Source: Farysia itapuensis (taxonomy: Eukaryota > Basidiomycota > Ustilaginomycetes > Ustilaginales > Ustilaginaceae). Taken from it: 64,000 nt of DNA. The position numbers and the translations under genes were made by a program. Below the pieces are notes generated by a model, which was not told the DNA's origin, did no database searches, and was given only the letters and a program-made list of their open reading frames with translations. Below are positions 17,889 through 28,145 of this stretch, one piece after another. Where the stretch lies: contig JALBYC010000016.1 of the NCBI GenBank assembly GCA_023212645.1, forward strand, positions 124,001 to 188,000, written 5' to 3'. Within the stretch, counting starts at the first letter, position 1, and the number at the start of each line of letters is the position of its first letter.

Positions 17889-19610
17889 ATGGATGAGGAA
17901 GAGGCTCTCAAAGCCGAGATTGCCAGGCTGTCCGGGGCAATCCAGACGCACAAGACGCACTCTTCCTTTGGCCCTTCTACGCGCGCCAGAGCTTCCTTCC
18001 GAGGAACATATCGTGGCTCTAGGGGCGGCTACCCGACTAGCGCAGTCCCGCAACGCAACCGCACCTTGATCCTGAACGACACCTCTAAGCCCATTAAACA
18101 GCAATCTACTACCTCTACGCCATTAGAAGCGGAAACAAAGGGCTCAGATCGCTGGGTCAAACGCAAGAGCACTCATAATCTTAGCTTGCTGAGCGCGTCG
18201 ACCTTTGAGAAAACCGAGCCGGCGCGTCTGGCTGCGTTGGCAGCCACTCAAAAGGCCCGAGCTGCCGCCAACACCGGCACTGCTACCTCCAAAGCGATAG
18301 CGTCTCAATCAAAACCCAAGTCTGGCTCTTCCTCCGTTCGCAGAGGCGACAACATGGGCGAGGTCATTATCGACGGCGTCGTGTTTGAATTTGACCCAAG
18401 CGGGACCAAGCTCATCAAAAAAGCCTTGCAGCCATCCTCAGCTGTACCCGAGTCATCGACGAGCTCGAAAAGCGAAGATACTGCAGCGTCTGCTGTCCCG
18501 CTAAAGACTCATATCAACGGTCAAAATTACGTCCGCACCAAACGTGGCAACCTGATTTCCGCCGACCTTTTAGCCAAGCGACGGGCACAGAGAGACTCGC
18601 TCGCCAAAATGCAAAGACTCAATACCATGGTTGGCCAGATAAGCGACATCCAGGCAACCCGCAATGCAGCTGCTCGCAGCTCCGGTCTATCGACGAACAA
18701 CGCGTCCAAGGCCAAGACGCTCTGCGCATTCTTCACCAAGACTGGCCAATGCAAACGCGGGCTTTCTTGTCCCTATGCACACGACATCACCAAAATAGCG
18801 CTTTGTCCCAAGCTTCTGCGGCCAGCCGGCTGTACTCTACCGCAAGGCACATGTCCTCTTTCGCATACCCCAAAACCACAACGAGTTCCACACTGCGTCC
18901 ATTATCTCCGGACGGGAGAATGTCGGAATGGCATTGCCTGCATCTACACGCACTCGGACAAATTGCCGAATGGGCTCGATACCAAGATCTGCAGGGATTT
19001 CAGCAAATACGGCTGGTGCGACCGTGGCGAGAACTGCACCGAGAGACACACATACGAATGTCCCGACTTTTTCGAGAAAGGCGAGTGCAATCGCAAAGGC
19101 TGCAAATTACTTCATATCCTCCGGGCGAATCCTAATAACGGTATTTCTGCAAGGCAGAATGGTGAGACTGCCGATCTCGATCGTCTGCAGGACGGCGACT
19201 TGTTCGTGCGGGACGACGCTGCTGCCCAACTCACCGACGACGATGAGCAGCATCTGGATCAAGTGGAACATGCAGCAACCAAGCGGAAAAGGCCTTTAGA
19301 CAAATCCAGCCTCGATGATAGTGAAGGTGAAAGCGACGAAGACGCTGACGAGAAAGACCCCGACGCCGGCATAAGCTTTGCCTATAATGGTACGGGCAAG
19401 AGGAAGAAGGCAAAAGCGTTCATCCAGCAGAACGACTTCATCTCGTTTGACGATGCTGACGAGGACCTCGACACTATCGCAGACGAAGACGAGCAGGAGT
19501 CAGAGCAGTACGCCGATAGTGAAGACGAAGAAAGCGTACACAGCGAAGAGCTCGACTCTGACGACGATGGAGACGATAGCGACAACGATCGCGTAGACCG
19601 TGATCTCTAG
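17889..19610 (+). CDS. Five-CCCH zinc-finger nuclear RNA protein (ZC3H3/Red5-like)
   Basis: The 573-residue protein has five consecutive CCCH fingers at about residues 277-410. They read CAFFTKTGQCKRGLSCPYAH, CPKLLRPAGCTLPQGTCPLSH, CVHYLRTGECRNGIACIYTH, CRDFSKYGWCDRGENCTERH and CPDFFEKGECNRKGCKLLH. A conserved IDGVVFEFDPSGTKLIKK segment precedes them (about 160-178), and the last 130 residues are strongly acidic. Five clustered CCCH fingers with this spacing match animal ZC3H3 and fission-yeast Red5, which act in nuclear poly(A) RNA processing, export and surveillance. That role is inferred from family resemblance. The ATG at 17889 opens MDEEEALKAEIARL and is the natural start. Confidence 0.85.
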   Translation: MDEEEALKAEIARLSGAIQTHKTHSSFGPSTRARASFRGTYRGSRGGYPTSAVPQRNRTLILNDTSKPIKQQSTTSTPLEAETKGSDRWVKRKSTHNLSLLSASTFEKTEPARLAALAATQKARAAANTGTATSKAIASQSKPKSGSSSVRRGDNMGEVIIDGVVFEFDPSGTKLIKKALQPSSAVPESSTSSKSEDTAASAVPLKTHINGQNYVRTKRGNLISADLLAKRRAQRDSLAKMQRLNTMVGQISDIQATRNAAARSSGLSTNNASKAKTLCAFFTKTGQCKRGLSCPYAHDITKIALCPKLLRPAGCTLPQGTCPLSHTPKPQRVPHCVHYLRTGECRNGIACIYTHSDKLPNGLDTKICRDFSKYGWCDRGENCTERHTYECPDFFEKGECNRKGCKLLHILRANPNNGISARQNGETADLDRLQDGDLFVRDDAAAQLTDDDEQHLDQVEHAATKRKRPLDKSSLDDSEGESDEDADEKDPDAGISFAYNGTGKRKKAKAFIQQNDFISFDDADEDLDTIADEDEQESEQYADSEDEESVHSEELDSDDDGDDSDNDRVDRDL

Positions 19611-19715
19611 GGCACAAACGTACACACACGCATAATAGAGCACTTCCTGTGACAGGTAAATTGGAGATGTTGACAGTTCTTACGGGTATGATATATGTGA
19701 GGCAGTGTGAGAGGC

Positions 19716-21749
19716 CTATGCAGAGTAACCGCGGTACATGTCTTTGTACCTGCCGGAGTAGCCCATGTATTTGTCGCCCAGTTTCCACCAAGCATTTTGC
19801 AGGGCGGTGGGGTTGAGATTGGCACGCGGCACGGCGCGCAAATTGAGCGCATTGACTACCGCCATGTTGGGCAACGCAACAGCGTCGTACACCGATTGCC
19901 ACATTGATGAAAACCTGGGATGACGCGATAGGTCCACCGGGTTCTCACCCAGTTCCAGGCTTGGTATGAACCGGATCTTTTGTGCTTCAACGTCGTCATC
20001 GATGTCGCCATTGACTGCTTTGGGACGTAGAGGGTAGTCTGCATATGGGTTTTCCGCAGGGAGAGCGATGTTCCAGCCGCCTTGCTGGGGATTGCGCGGG
20101 TTGCGCGGGTCGATCATCGGGCTAGGGTACGGTCCTGGCTGCTTCCAGTACAGTGCAAGCTCAGTAGGTCTCATGGTGTTTTGGAAGTCTTCCGCGGCCG
20201 CCCACATCTCGTTGAATTTGGCTGGATTGTCAGTCCGCAGTTCTGCAAACGCCTTGTGCGTGTTCTTGTCGATCCGACCGCCAACGACGACGGAAGGGTG
20301 GATGGACTCGAAAGTGCGGCTTCCCTGCGACATGTTGGCCCATACTGTTCGCTTCATCGACGAGGGATCAAATCGACGCTGATGTACGGTGCGTGTCTGC
20401 TGGAAGTTAACGGTGGGTCGAGATCTATGCGGAATCTGGCAACCCCAGTTGCGACGTTGATCCAGTACTGAACGAAGTAGCTCCAAATCAATGTTGAGCA
20501 GATTGCCGGCTGTCATGCGGCCGTCGGGCTGCTCGTGTGGATCTACCAGCTGAGAGGCCATCCAGATCAACGAAATATCTGATAGCCCGTGGTACTGATA
20601 TCCTCCGCCCAAATCTGTGTGCACGCCTTGGAACCAACACTGCTTTAGCACTTGCCGGTGCACGCCCGTCGAGGGCCCTTCGGCCTGCGCAGAGCGGACA
20701 GAGACGTTATCTTGCAATGAAGACGTCTGTGTAAGAACAGGCACATGCTTTGGTTGATACCACAGAGTCGGCAAAAAGTCCTTTCGGTCCTCTTCGATGC
20801 TGAGCGCGTGGAAGGCGTACTGAATGTTGCTGCCCAACCCGGGATCGTAAAAGCTGAAGAAATCAATCATCGCATTGTCCTGGAACAGGCCCGGGAAGCC
20901 GAGCGCGCACACTGTGTCCCATACGCCCACAACTTTGATCTCAGGCGGTCTGACCTTGTGTCGTCTGAGATCACAGCGCTGCTGCCGCTGTTGAAGCATC
21001 GTAGCTCGCTGCTGAGGCGATAGGGTAGTGTCGTGCTCGAGGTTGTAGACAAACATGCTGGTGGTCGTCTCCTCGCTTGCCTGACTGGGGTACCGTCCAG
21101 TGGCTTGGAACAGCACCTCGGCTGCTTCGTCGTCGGTCTCAATCTTTTCTGGATCCCGGCGTTGATAGGCACCCCAGATATCGGCGAAATGGGTCATTTC
21201 AATCTTGCTCAGTACTCCACACCAGTTGATCATGCCCGAGATACAGCGAGCTGTGTAAGCTCCACGGGAAAAGCCAAAGAAGAAGAGCTCATCGCCTGGC
21301 AGGTAGTTGTCGCAGACAAACGAGTAAGCTTCTTCGATCTTGGTCCCCAGCGACAGACCGGTGCCCTGTTCGACCAAGTTGGCGAGGAACGTAGAGGTAG
21401 TGCCCACTCCCGACTGGTAGAACACCAGTTGCGACATGACCGGTGCATCTGCGGGACTTTTCCCCATCGAAGGGCTGCTGTCTGTCGCAGTGGGAGCCGA
21501 GGAGCTGGCGATAGCTTTGGCTAGGAGGGCGACGTTGGTGAAAAAGTCACCCGACTGGGCTGCAGGGGCATTTTTGTTGATCGAGGTTTTCACCCAGTTG
21601 CGCTGCTGTGCTGTGCCGTCACACAAGACAATGATGCGAATAGGCGGTCGTTGTGGGCGCGGCTGGAGTGGTGGCGGTGGGAGTGACTCGTGCCGAGGTG
21701 GAGCTACCGGTATAGACCCTGAGCTGGACGCAGACGTCTGGCTCATCAT
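19716..21749 (-). CDS. DUF2235 alpha/beta-hydrolase
   Basis: The 677-residue protein contains the DUF2235 pattern: IRIIVLCDGTAQQRNW early (about 37), VFYQSGVGT, a nucleophile elbow GFSRGAYTAR at about residue 158, and VGVWDTVCALGFPG. The C-terminal third has a second conserved block (KQCWFQGVHTDLGGGY, then LSDISLIWM) with the presumed His/Asp of a hydrolase. DUF2235 proteins are predicted serine hydrolases found in fungi and as bacterial T6SS effectors; the fungal substrate is unknown. Two consecutive Met codons open the frame; either could be used. No signal peptide or membrane helix is evident, so it is probably cytosolic. Confidence 0.85.
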   Translation of the reverse strand: MMSQTSASSSGSIPVAPPRHESLPPPPLQPRPQRPPIRIIVLCDGTAQQRNWVKTSINKNAPAAQSGDFFTNVALLAKAIASSSAPTATDSSPSMGKSPADAPVMSQLVFYQSGVGTTSTFLANLVEQGTGLSLGTKIEEAYSFVCDNYLPGDELFFFGFSRGAYTARCISGMINWCGVLSKIEMTHFADIWGAYQRRDPEKIETDDEAAEVLFQATGRYPSQASEETTTSMFVYNLEHDTTLSPQQRATMLQQRQQRCDLRRHKVRPPEIKVVGVWDTVCALGFPGLFQDNAMIDFFSFYDPGLGSNIQYAFHALSIEEDRKDFLPTLWYQPKHVPVLTQTSSLQDNVSVRSAQAEGPSTGVHRQVLKQCWFQGVHTDLGGGYQYHGLSDISLIWMASQLVDPHEQPDGRMTAGNLLNIDLELLRSVLDQRRNWGCQIPHRSRPTVNFQQTRTVHQRRFDPSSMKRTVWANMSQGSRTFESIHPSVVVGGRIDKNTHKAFAELRTDNPAKFNEMWAAAEDFQNTMRPTELALYWKQPGPYPSPMIDPRNPRNPQQGGWNIALPAENPYADYPLRPKAVNGDIDDDVEAQKIRFIPSLELGENPVDLSRHPRFSSMWQSVYDAVALPNMAVVNALNLRAVPRANLNPTALQNAWWKLGDKYMGYSGRYKDMYRGYSA

Positions 21750-22504
21750 CTTCTATCAGCTGTCTTCAGCCCTTGTACGCGAGCGTGGCGATGGTCAGTT
21801 CCAGGCTACTGCTATCGAGTATGGTACAGTGGAAAGGAGTATGAGGTGGGGAAGAAACACCTTTTGAGCCTTGGAACGAGCGTAGAGCATGCACGTATGC
21901 AACGTGTGGTTGAACAGCAGCGGAGTTGGATCAAAAACTGCAACTTGCCATGTGGATCAACGACAAGCCCCTCTCGCACCCCTTCCCGCTCCCTGCTTTT
22001 TATTCACAATCGCTACACCAACAGCGCAGACCTCCCTCCGCCAAGCAATAGAATCGCCAAGCAATTGACTGACACTGCGCCCCTGCACTTTAACCCAAAC
22101 GCCCCGGAGTTTTTTCACGCCTGCAACTCCGGTAGTTGCGTATCAGGACACAACGCGCGTGAGCCTACGATATGCGTTAGCTTTCATTATGTGAGTCACA
22201 GAGCCTTGTGTGTGCGAGTCATGTGCAGAGTGGAAGGCGTGTTCCAACGTGCCAACGAAAGAAAAGAACATGTTGTGTGCTGGTGGTTTGACAAGGGACG
22301 CGTCTCCAACATCTACACCGCTCTACAGCTCACGTCAATTTCCGCCAAAAACAAAGTCTCCACCGCAATAACCTTAAAATCTTTGACACAGGTACGATCT
22401 GCAAATGTGAGGTGGAGTGGCATGATTAAATTATCAAAGCATGTCTCGACGGCTTCTACTCGATGACAGGGAGTGAGTGCTATAGTGGAGCAAGCTGCGC
22501 AGTC
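21750..22504. promoter_or_regulatory. Upstream region of the DUF2235 gene
   Basis: 755 bp between two minus-strand genes, more A/T-rich than the flanks. A 206-codon plus-strand open frame (21846-22466) has no recognisable domain and an irregular composition, so I do not call a gene. No tRNA or repeat is seen. Confidence 0.4.
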
Positions 22505-25500
22505 TTAGCGTGAGTTTTGTTCGACAGGCGAGGCGTGATCTCCACCGTCACTGCTACTGTTGTTGTGCTGTCGGTATGGCATGTAGTAGCTGGTGTTTGG
22601 AATCGAGTACGACTCTTGCTGCTGCTGCTGGAAGGATGCAAAGTTGGAGCTTGATGCCGAAGTTGGTGTACGCTGTTGTTCAGCATAAGCAGTAGCGGCA
22701 TTGTAGTGGCCTTTCGAGGGTGACGAACCATAGAGACCATTGGATGGAACTCGGTCAATTGGGCTGTATGCAAACGACTTGGACGATGGTAGACTGCCGG
22801 CTGACCACTGGCCGGACCGTTCGGGACTGCGAGAGTAACCGTTGCTCATCTGAACGCCAGACGAGGGCGCGCCAAGCTGTCGCTGTTGGTGCTGGTACTG
22901 CTCACGCTGCTGGACTTGTCGCATCGTTGTGGGAGGGTGTACGTCCGGTCGGTGTCGGTTCTGCATCTCGCCAGCTTGCAGAGGCCCGCCTCCACGTCCC
23001 ATGCTACTGCTGCTTGGACCGCGTTGCTGACGCATTCGAGCGATACGCTCACATCGCTTCAGAATGTCGCGAGATGTAAGCTCGGATGACGTATTCATCA
23101 GGTCTTTGTCCTGTAGCACCGCTTCCAATTCTTCGGGCACCTTCCAAAAGTCGTCTTGATGTTCAAGAATGTACGACACTGCTCGATTGGCCAAGAAAGT
23201 CTCGTCCTTTGTCGGATCGCTTCCCTTGCTGTACAAGATATTGGGGCAGATGACAGTGGCCAGATTCGGCAGGTCCATCTTGCTGCCTGTCTCTTCATCA
23301 ATGTGAGAGAACGAGGCAACCCACTTGAGGAAGGCAAACAACACTTCCATCGTATCCCTGTGTCCTTTGGGCAGGAGGATGGTGACCATATGCAGAATGT
23401 GTCGCCGTTCGGCTTCCGGCTCGAGCTTCTGGGACATGACAAACAACTTGTGCAGCTTGAACGTCATCAAAGGATCAGGTAGTTCTCGAAGGAATTTCTT
23501 CAGCAAGGCAGCCAATTGGACCGGATTATCGTCCAGTAGATTGACGGCAGATGTGTCACGATCCAGGGTCTCAGAGAGCTCCTTGAGCCGGCGAATGTTG
23601 CCGTTCTTCCGGAAAATGCCCTCGACCGACAAGTCCATCTGCTTCATGGCCGAAATAACTTCGTCGATGAAAGATGGCACGCGCAAGTGGGCTGCGCTTG
23701 CTCCAAGTGTCGAATCAGCTCCACTGCGCTCAATCAGGATCTCCAGCGGAATGCCGAACACGCCTTTCTTTTTGATCTCCTTCTTGTCCTTGCCGCCTTT
23801 GAAGATTTTGCCCCAAAACGTGTTTTTGCGCGTCTCGATAAACTCGATCAGATCGTCGAGATTGACGTAATCCTTGAGTGCCGACTGCTTCAAGTTCATC
23901 ACTGCCATGTGTTTGACAATGAACAGTTCGAGCGCAGACAGCTCCGAGATGCATCGTGCACCTTCGCTGGGCGAGGAGCGGTGCTGTTCGCGCGCCTGCT
24001 CAGCTTCGAGAAGCTGCGGGATATCGGCCAATGTGATACCATCTTCGCTGGGTCTCGGTTTGATCATATCGTCACCTGATGGCTGACGCGCCGGACCATC
24101 CTCTCGAATTTTGACGTCTGTATTGTGCCTGGCGAAAGCAGGACGAATAGGCACAATCGAGCCCAATTCTGTGCCCGACGGGAACGGTGAACTGAGCCCC
24201 GACAGCGCTCCTCGGTCTTGCTGATGGTATTGCTGCAAGTCCAGCAAATCGCGTTGAGAGTCTTGACCTGGCAACGAAGCCGGTAAAGTTTGCTGTCGCT
24301 GGGGTGCGCGTCCGGTCGGGGAGGGTTCACGTGACGCTGCTTCTCCACGCCGGACAGGTGATGTACTATCTCGCAAAAGAGCAGATTGTCCTGCGCCCCT
24401 GGGTGAGACCATCTCTGTCGGTGAAGCTTTGGTCACATCTGATGTCTGCGTATGTTTGCCAGACGGACTGCCGACCACGGTGGAAAGGTATGGCAGCTTT
24501 GCTTTTGTGGACAGCTTTCGATCCAGGTTGACCGACTTCATCCGCTTGATGTCTTGCGAGTCACGGTAAACTTCATGCATCGACACGCCGTCAACCTCCG
24601 CAGCCAGTGAGTCGTCGGCATTGTCACCCATAACGGGACTGGCCGTAGTGGGTGGAGAAGCAGGCACGACACCACGCTTCCTGAGCAAAGCAAAAAGACG
24701 ATTCAAAGCGACTCGGAGGAGGAAAGCATACTGCTCCAAGCGAGTGACAGACTCGAAACCGTATCGAACTTGGCCTGCACCAATGCAATTGGGACAGTAG
24801 CAGGTATAGATCAACGGCCCTGTGGACGACGACCGCGATGAGGATGTTCCTTCTAGCGAGCGTCGACTGGACTCCAGACCAAATTTGGCGGCTGGGAGAG
24901 AGTCTGGCAGTACTGTGGCAAGCTCAGTCGATGTTCTCGACAGAGTCTCGTCTCGAACAGCATGACGCTGGCAATTGGAGCATTTGAGACAATTTGAGTG
25001 CCACCGCAAGTTGACGCCCATGCGCAAGCACTCTTCTTCTACCGTCTGTCCGCAAGCTACGCAAAGGTCGGTAGCGGTCTCGCCGAGATCTGAAGACGCA
25101 GAGCTGGTAGAGCGTGGCAGACTACGGTAGCCGTACCATCTGCCATTTGCATCGACAGTGCTGGTGTTGGGCTGTTGCGCCTGCTTGTCGCTGGCGCCGA
25201 CGCCGCCTTGCTTGGCGGAGAATGCAAGCTGACTGAGAAACCAATTGAGGGCCTCTGGTCTCTCGAACTCGCGATCCAGCTTGAGCGCGCCGGTCAAAGC
25301 TATGCGGATTAGGATCTTTAGATAGTGTGCGAGACCAGTGACCAGAGACAGGAGTTCCTGGGTAATGCCCATGCGACGAGCACCAGTCTCTTGCGTGTGA
25401 GAAAGGAGCGAGAAGAAATTGACAATCTTCTTGCAGAGCATGCGAGCTTCGCGGATGTGCGAGATACCCTTTGCCTGTTCGCGCCGGAAGTTGGCCTCGA

Positions 25501-27016
25501 GATGGTCTATTGCTGAAAACAGGATCTCAACGTGGAGAATGAACTTTTCGGCCATTCTCACGCCACCAAGGTAGCGACCACTGCTGACGTGACGAAGCAT
25601 CTCGGAGATGCACGCCGCCGAGCTCTCCTCGAAAGCGGACAGAACGGTCCAGATACGAAAGACTCGTTCCTCCATTTGTTTCTGCTTGGTTTTGAGCGAT
25701 GACGGCGTTTCTACAGCCTCGATCTCTGTGGCATCTGGCGAAGGTTCAGTGCGGGCGGGTGCAACTGAATTTGGGTCTGCTTCTGTGACTTGAGTTGGTT
25801 CGGCGCTGGGTGGAGTTGGGGCTGCGCCGTCCTTTGGAGTGGATCCAGTCGGTGTCAGCTTGATATTCCAGAATTTGTGGATCATGTAGCATTCTGGATG
25901 CCAGTGCTCGTCGGTGTTGTTGCGATTGATTTCAACAAACTGCTTGAGGATGGCGGTTTTGCAGCCAGTACATTTGATGGCAAAGCGAGTGCTGTAGTGA
26001 AAGTGACAAAAGACTTGTCCGTCATGCTCGTAGTAGCTGTCTTGCGGCCCGAAGACGGTAGGACAGACGGAGCAAGTAAAGTGCTCGACATGGAACTTGA
26101 TACCAAGCGCAGTGATGTAGCTCCCTCGGAGAGCTCCGTTGCACTTTGCGCAGATGAGATCAAGACGACGGAAGTAATCTGTCTCGCACAGTGGGAAAAG
26201 TCGGCCTGTGCCTGCAGAATCCACCATGTCGTCCGTTGCAGGGAAGAACTTGGCAGCAACCACCTTGTTGCAGTCATTGCAGCGAAAGCAGTCTAGATGG
26301 TAGACACTGCCAAGCGCTCGAACAAATTGTCCAGTCATGGGTTTGGAGCAAGCGCGACAAGTTTGGTCGCGTTTCCGGCTTTGCGGTGTTGGTTGGGACA
26401 GCTGTGATGTGGAAATGGACGACGCTGGTGGCGGTGCTGTTGACTCATACTTTGCGGGTTCTGCCGTGATGTTGTTGGACGGAGGTTGATAGGTCTGAGG
26501 TGACGTGACAGTCGACGAGATGCCAGTGCGGCGCTCAGATGAGCCGTTGGCGCTATCAGTTGCCGCTGCAGAGCTGGTGTCGATGCGCGGCATTACACGC
26601 GACGAGCCTCTTGCGGGAAGCTGCGGACGAGGTTCAGCACTATTGGATCTCAGCGAAGCGGTATGGTCGTGCTTTTCGCGCTCCGCCTCCCAATTCCAGC
26701 CTGGATCGACGGCGCGACTCTTGATACGGTCCATATTTGCACGGTTGCGCAAGTTGGAGTCGGATGGGTTGCGGCTGTCAAAGGATACTGAAGGTGGCAG
26801 ATTCGAGAGTGTGTCTTCTGTCGTTTTGGAGGAGGAAGCGACTGGAGCAGGGCGGGAAGGACTGGAGCTGGATTGCTGCATGGGAACACTGCCGGGCGTT
26901 AGCGTGCTTGACGGTTGGGAGGAGCTGGCAAGCCGTTGGTCTGCATGCTCATTGCGAGCACCGGTCGACTGTTCCGCACTCGGCGTTGACCAGGAATCCG
27001 ATCTGCCGTTGGACAT
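22505..27016 (-). CDS. LIM-domain Rho GTPase-activating protein (Rga-type)
   Basis: A single-exon 1503-residue protein. A Ser/Pro-rich N-terminus leads to three consecutive LIM-type zinc modules at about residues 220-400 (CRACSKPMTGQFV, CAKCNGALRGSYI, CTGCKTAILKQFVEI). A fourth CxxC module lies near 652 (CVACGQTVEEECLRMG). The RhoGAP domain spans about 1083-1292, with the arginine finger in VEGIFRKNGNIRRLKEL, then LLKKFLRELPDPLM and NLATVICPNIL. The C-terminus is Gln/Ser-rich. This layout fits the Rga1/Rga2/Lrg1 group, GAPs for Cdc42 or Rho1 at sites of polarised growth; which GTPase is used cannot be told by eye. The true start is the ATG at 27016 (MSNGRSD). Confidence 0.92.
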   Translation of the reverse strand: MSNGRSDSWSTPSAEQSTGARNEHADQRLASSSQPSSTLTPGSVPMQQSSSSPSRPAPVASSSKTTEDTLSNLPPSVSFDSRNPSDSNLRNRANMDRIKSRAVDPGWNWEAEREKHDHTASLRSNSAEPRPQLPARGSSRVMPRIDTSSAAATDSANGSSERRTGISSTVTSPQTYQPPSNNITAEPAKYESTAPPPASSISTSQLSQPTPQSRKRDQTCRACSKPMTGQFVRALGSVYHLDCFRCNDCNKVVAAKFFPATDDMVDSAGTGRLFPLCETDYFRRLDLICAKCNGALRGSYITALGIKFHVEHFTCSVCPTVFGPQDSYYEHDGQVFCHFHYSTRFAIKCTGCKTAILKQFVEINRNNTDEHWHPECYMIHKFWNIKLTPTGSTPKDGAAPTPPSAEPTQVTEADPNSVAPARTEPSPDATEIEAVETPSSLKTKQKQMEERVFRIWTVLSAFEESSAACISEMLRHVSSGRYLGGVRMAEKFILHVEILFSAIDHLEANFRREQAKGISHIREARMLCKKIVNFFSLLSHTQETGARRMGITQELLSLVTGLAHYLKILIRIALTGALKLDREFERPEALNWFLSQLAFSAKQGGVGASDKQAQQPNTSTVDANGRWYGYRSLPRSTSSASSDLGETATDLCVACGQTVEEECLRMGVNLRWHSNCLKCSNCQRHAVRDETLSRTSTELATVLPDSLPAAKFGLESSRRSLEGTSSSRSSSTGPLIYTCYCPNCIGAGQVRYGFESVTRLEQYAFLLRVALNRLFALLRKRGVVPASPPTTASPVMGDNADDSLAAEVDGVSMHEVYRDSQDIKRMKSVNLDRKLSTKAKLPYLSTVVGSPSGKHTQTSDVTKASPTEMVSPRGAGQSALLRDSTSPVRRGEAASREPSPTGRAPQRQQTLPASLPGQDSQRDLLDLQQYHQQDRGALSGLSSPFPSGTELGSIVPIRPAFARHNTDVKIREDGPARQPSGDDMIKPRPSEDGITLADIPQLLEAEQAREQHRSSPSEGARCISELSALELFIVKHMAVMNLKQSALKDYVNLDDLIEFIETRKNTFWGKIFKGGKDKKEIKKKGVFGIPLEILIERSGADSTLGASAAHLRVPSFIDEVISAMKQMDLSVEGIFRKNGNIRRLKELSETLDRDTSAVNLLDDNPVQLAALLKKFLRELPDPLMTFKLHKLFVMSQKLEPEAERRHILHMVTILLPKGHRDTMEVLFAFLKWVASFSHIDEETGSKMDLPNLATVICPNILYSKGSDPTKDETFLANRAVSYILEHQDDFWKVPEELEAVLQDKDLMNTSSELTSRDILKRCERIARMRQQRGPSSSSMGRGGGPLQAGEMQNRHRPDVHPPTTMRQVQQREQYQHQQRQLGAPSSGVQMSNGYSRSPERSGQWSAGSLPSSKSFAYSPIDRVPSNGLYGSSPSKGHYNAATAYAEQQRTPTSASSSNFASFQQQQQESYSIPNTSYYMPYRQHNNSSSDGGDHASPVEQNSR

Positions 27017-27341
27017 CTGCAATCAAGTGGAGCCAGAGGCTCGCGACAATTCGGATGGAGACTGGTGCTTGAGTAAGAGGCAGGACGGAAAGCGAATCAA
27101 TCTCCATAGACGAAGAGCCAAGGGATGGTAGAGAGGAAGAGGAAAGCGAATAGGAGACCGACGGCTGGGGAAAGCGATTTACACCGAGAATCCAAGCGCG
27201 AGCAGATTTGTAATGTCGAATACAGCCAGCTGCATATACCAACGCGCTCTGCCTCTGGAATTCGAGTATTCTTTTTCCCCATCTTATTCGGTACTTCCGG
27301 GCTGAGGCATATAGGCGATAGGCGTAGACCTGCCCATCACA
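27017..27341. promoter_or_regulatory. Divergent intergenic region LIM-RhoGAP / DDAH-like
   Basis: 325 bp between two divergent starts. No coding sequence or distinct motif is evident. Confidence 0.4.
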
Positions 27342-28136
27342 ATGTCTAACAATAGCTACCTGCTCGTTCGACAGCCCTCCTCCCGCCTCGCCGAGGGCCA
27401 GATCACCCACATTGCTGCTCCAAAGGAGGTACAGTACAGCACAGCCTTGGCGCAATGGGAGTCGTACATCAGTGCATTCCAGCTTCAAGGCTGGCAAGTC
27501 ATCCGTGTCGATCCACTTGACCAGTGCCCTGATTCGGTCTTTGTGGAAGATGCCATCGTCGTATTTGGCTCGCTGGCTGTTGTCGCTTCCCCTGGACATC
27601 CGACCCGGCGAGCAGAGATTGACACGCTAAACGATACGCTACTCCCTTCTCTTTTGCGACAAAATATCATCTCTCAGATTGCACAAATTACAAAGCCAGG
27701 TACACTCGACGGCGGCGATGTGCTCAAAGTGGGCAAAACAGTCTACGTCGGTCTATCGTCGAGGACCAATGAGGAGGGAATAGCACAGCTCACGACTCTT
27801 TTGCGACCCTTGCAGTACACGGTGGTGACCGTGCCAGTGACAAAGGCGCTTCATCTCAAATCTGCCGTGACTGCGCTACCGGACGGGACCGTGCTCGGTT
27901 ACGACCCAATCGTAGACGACCCCAGCCTGTTTCCCTCATATTTGTCTGTGCCCGAAGCGCATGGCGTGGCTGTTGTCGTGCTCGGTCCTACACACGTCCT
28001 CATGTCAAGCCACGCGCCCACAACACAAGCCTTGATCGAGCAGAGGGGTTTCACAGTCACAACGCTCGACATTTCGCAGTTTGAAGCTCTAGAAGGTTGC
28101 GTCACCTGCCTTTCCGTTCGCATTAGATCCTCATGA
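27342..28136 (+). CDS. Dimethylargininase (DDAH)-type amidinohydrolase
   Basis: The 264-residue protein has the pentein fold markers of DDAH: PDSVFVEDA (residues 63-71), TKPGTLDGGDVLKVG with the triad-type Asp at 123, KALHLKSA with His171, and EGCVTCLSV with Cys256 near the C-terminus. These match the Cys/His/acid catalytic set of N-omega,N-omega-dimethylarginine dimethylaminohydrolases, which hydrolyse methylarginines to citrulline and methylamines. Length fits bacterial DDAH. A second Cys (253) sits in the active-site loop. It is single-exon; the ATG has caca upstream. Its stop lies 9 bp from the stop of convergent ABP1. The substrate is inferred from family; some pentein relatives deiminate other guanidines. 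Confidence 0.88.
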   Translation: MSNNSYLLVRQPSSRLAEGQITHIAAPKEVQYSTALAQWESYISAFQLQGWQVIRVDPLDQCPDSVFVEDAIVVFGSLAVVASPGHPTRRAEIDTLNDTLLPSLLRQNIISQIAQITKPGTLDGGDVLKVGKTVYVGLSSRTNEEGIAQLTTLLRPLQYTVVTVPVTKALHLKSAVTALPDGTVLGYDPIVDDPSLFPSYLSVPEAHGVAVVVLGPTHVLMSSHAPTTQALIEQRGFTVTTLDISQFEALEGCVTCLSVRIRSS

Positions 28137-28145
28137 TGTCGCAAA

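Noticed and set aside
21846..22466. 206-codon plus-strand open frame between DUF2235 and LIM-RhoGAP genes
   Set aside because: No recognisable domain, irregular composition and no splice or promoter support; the region fits a promoter.
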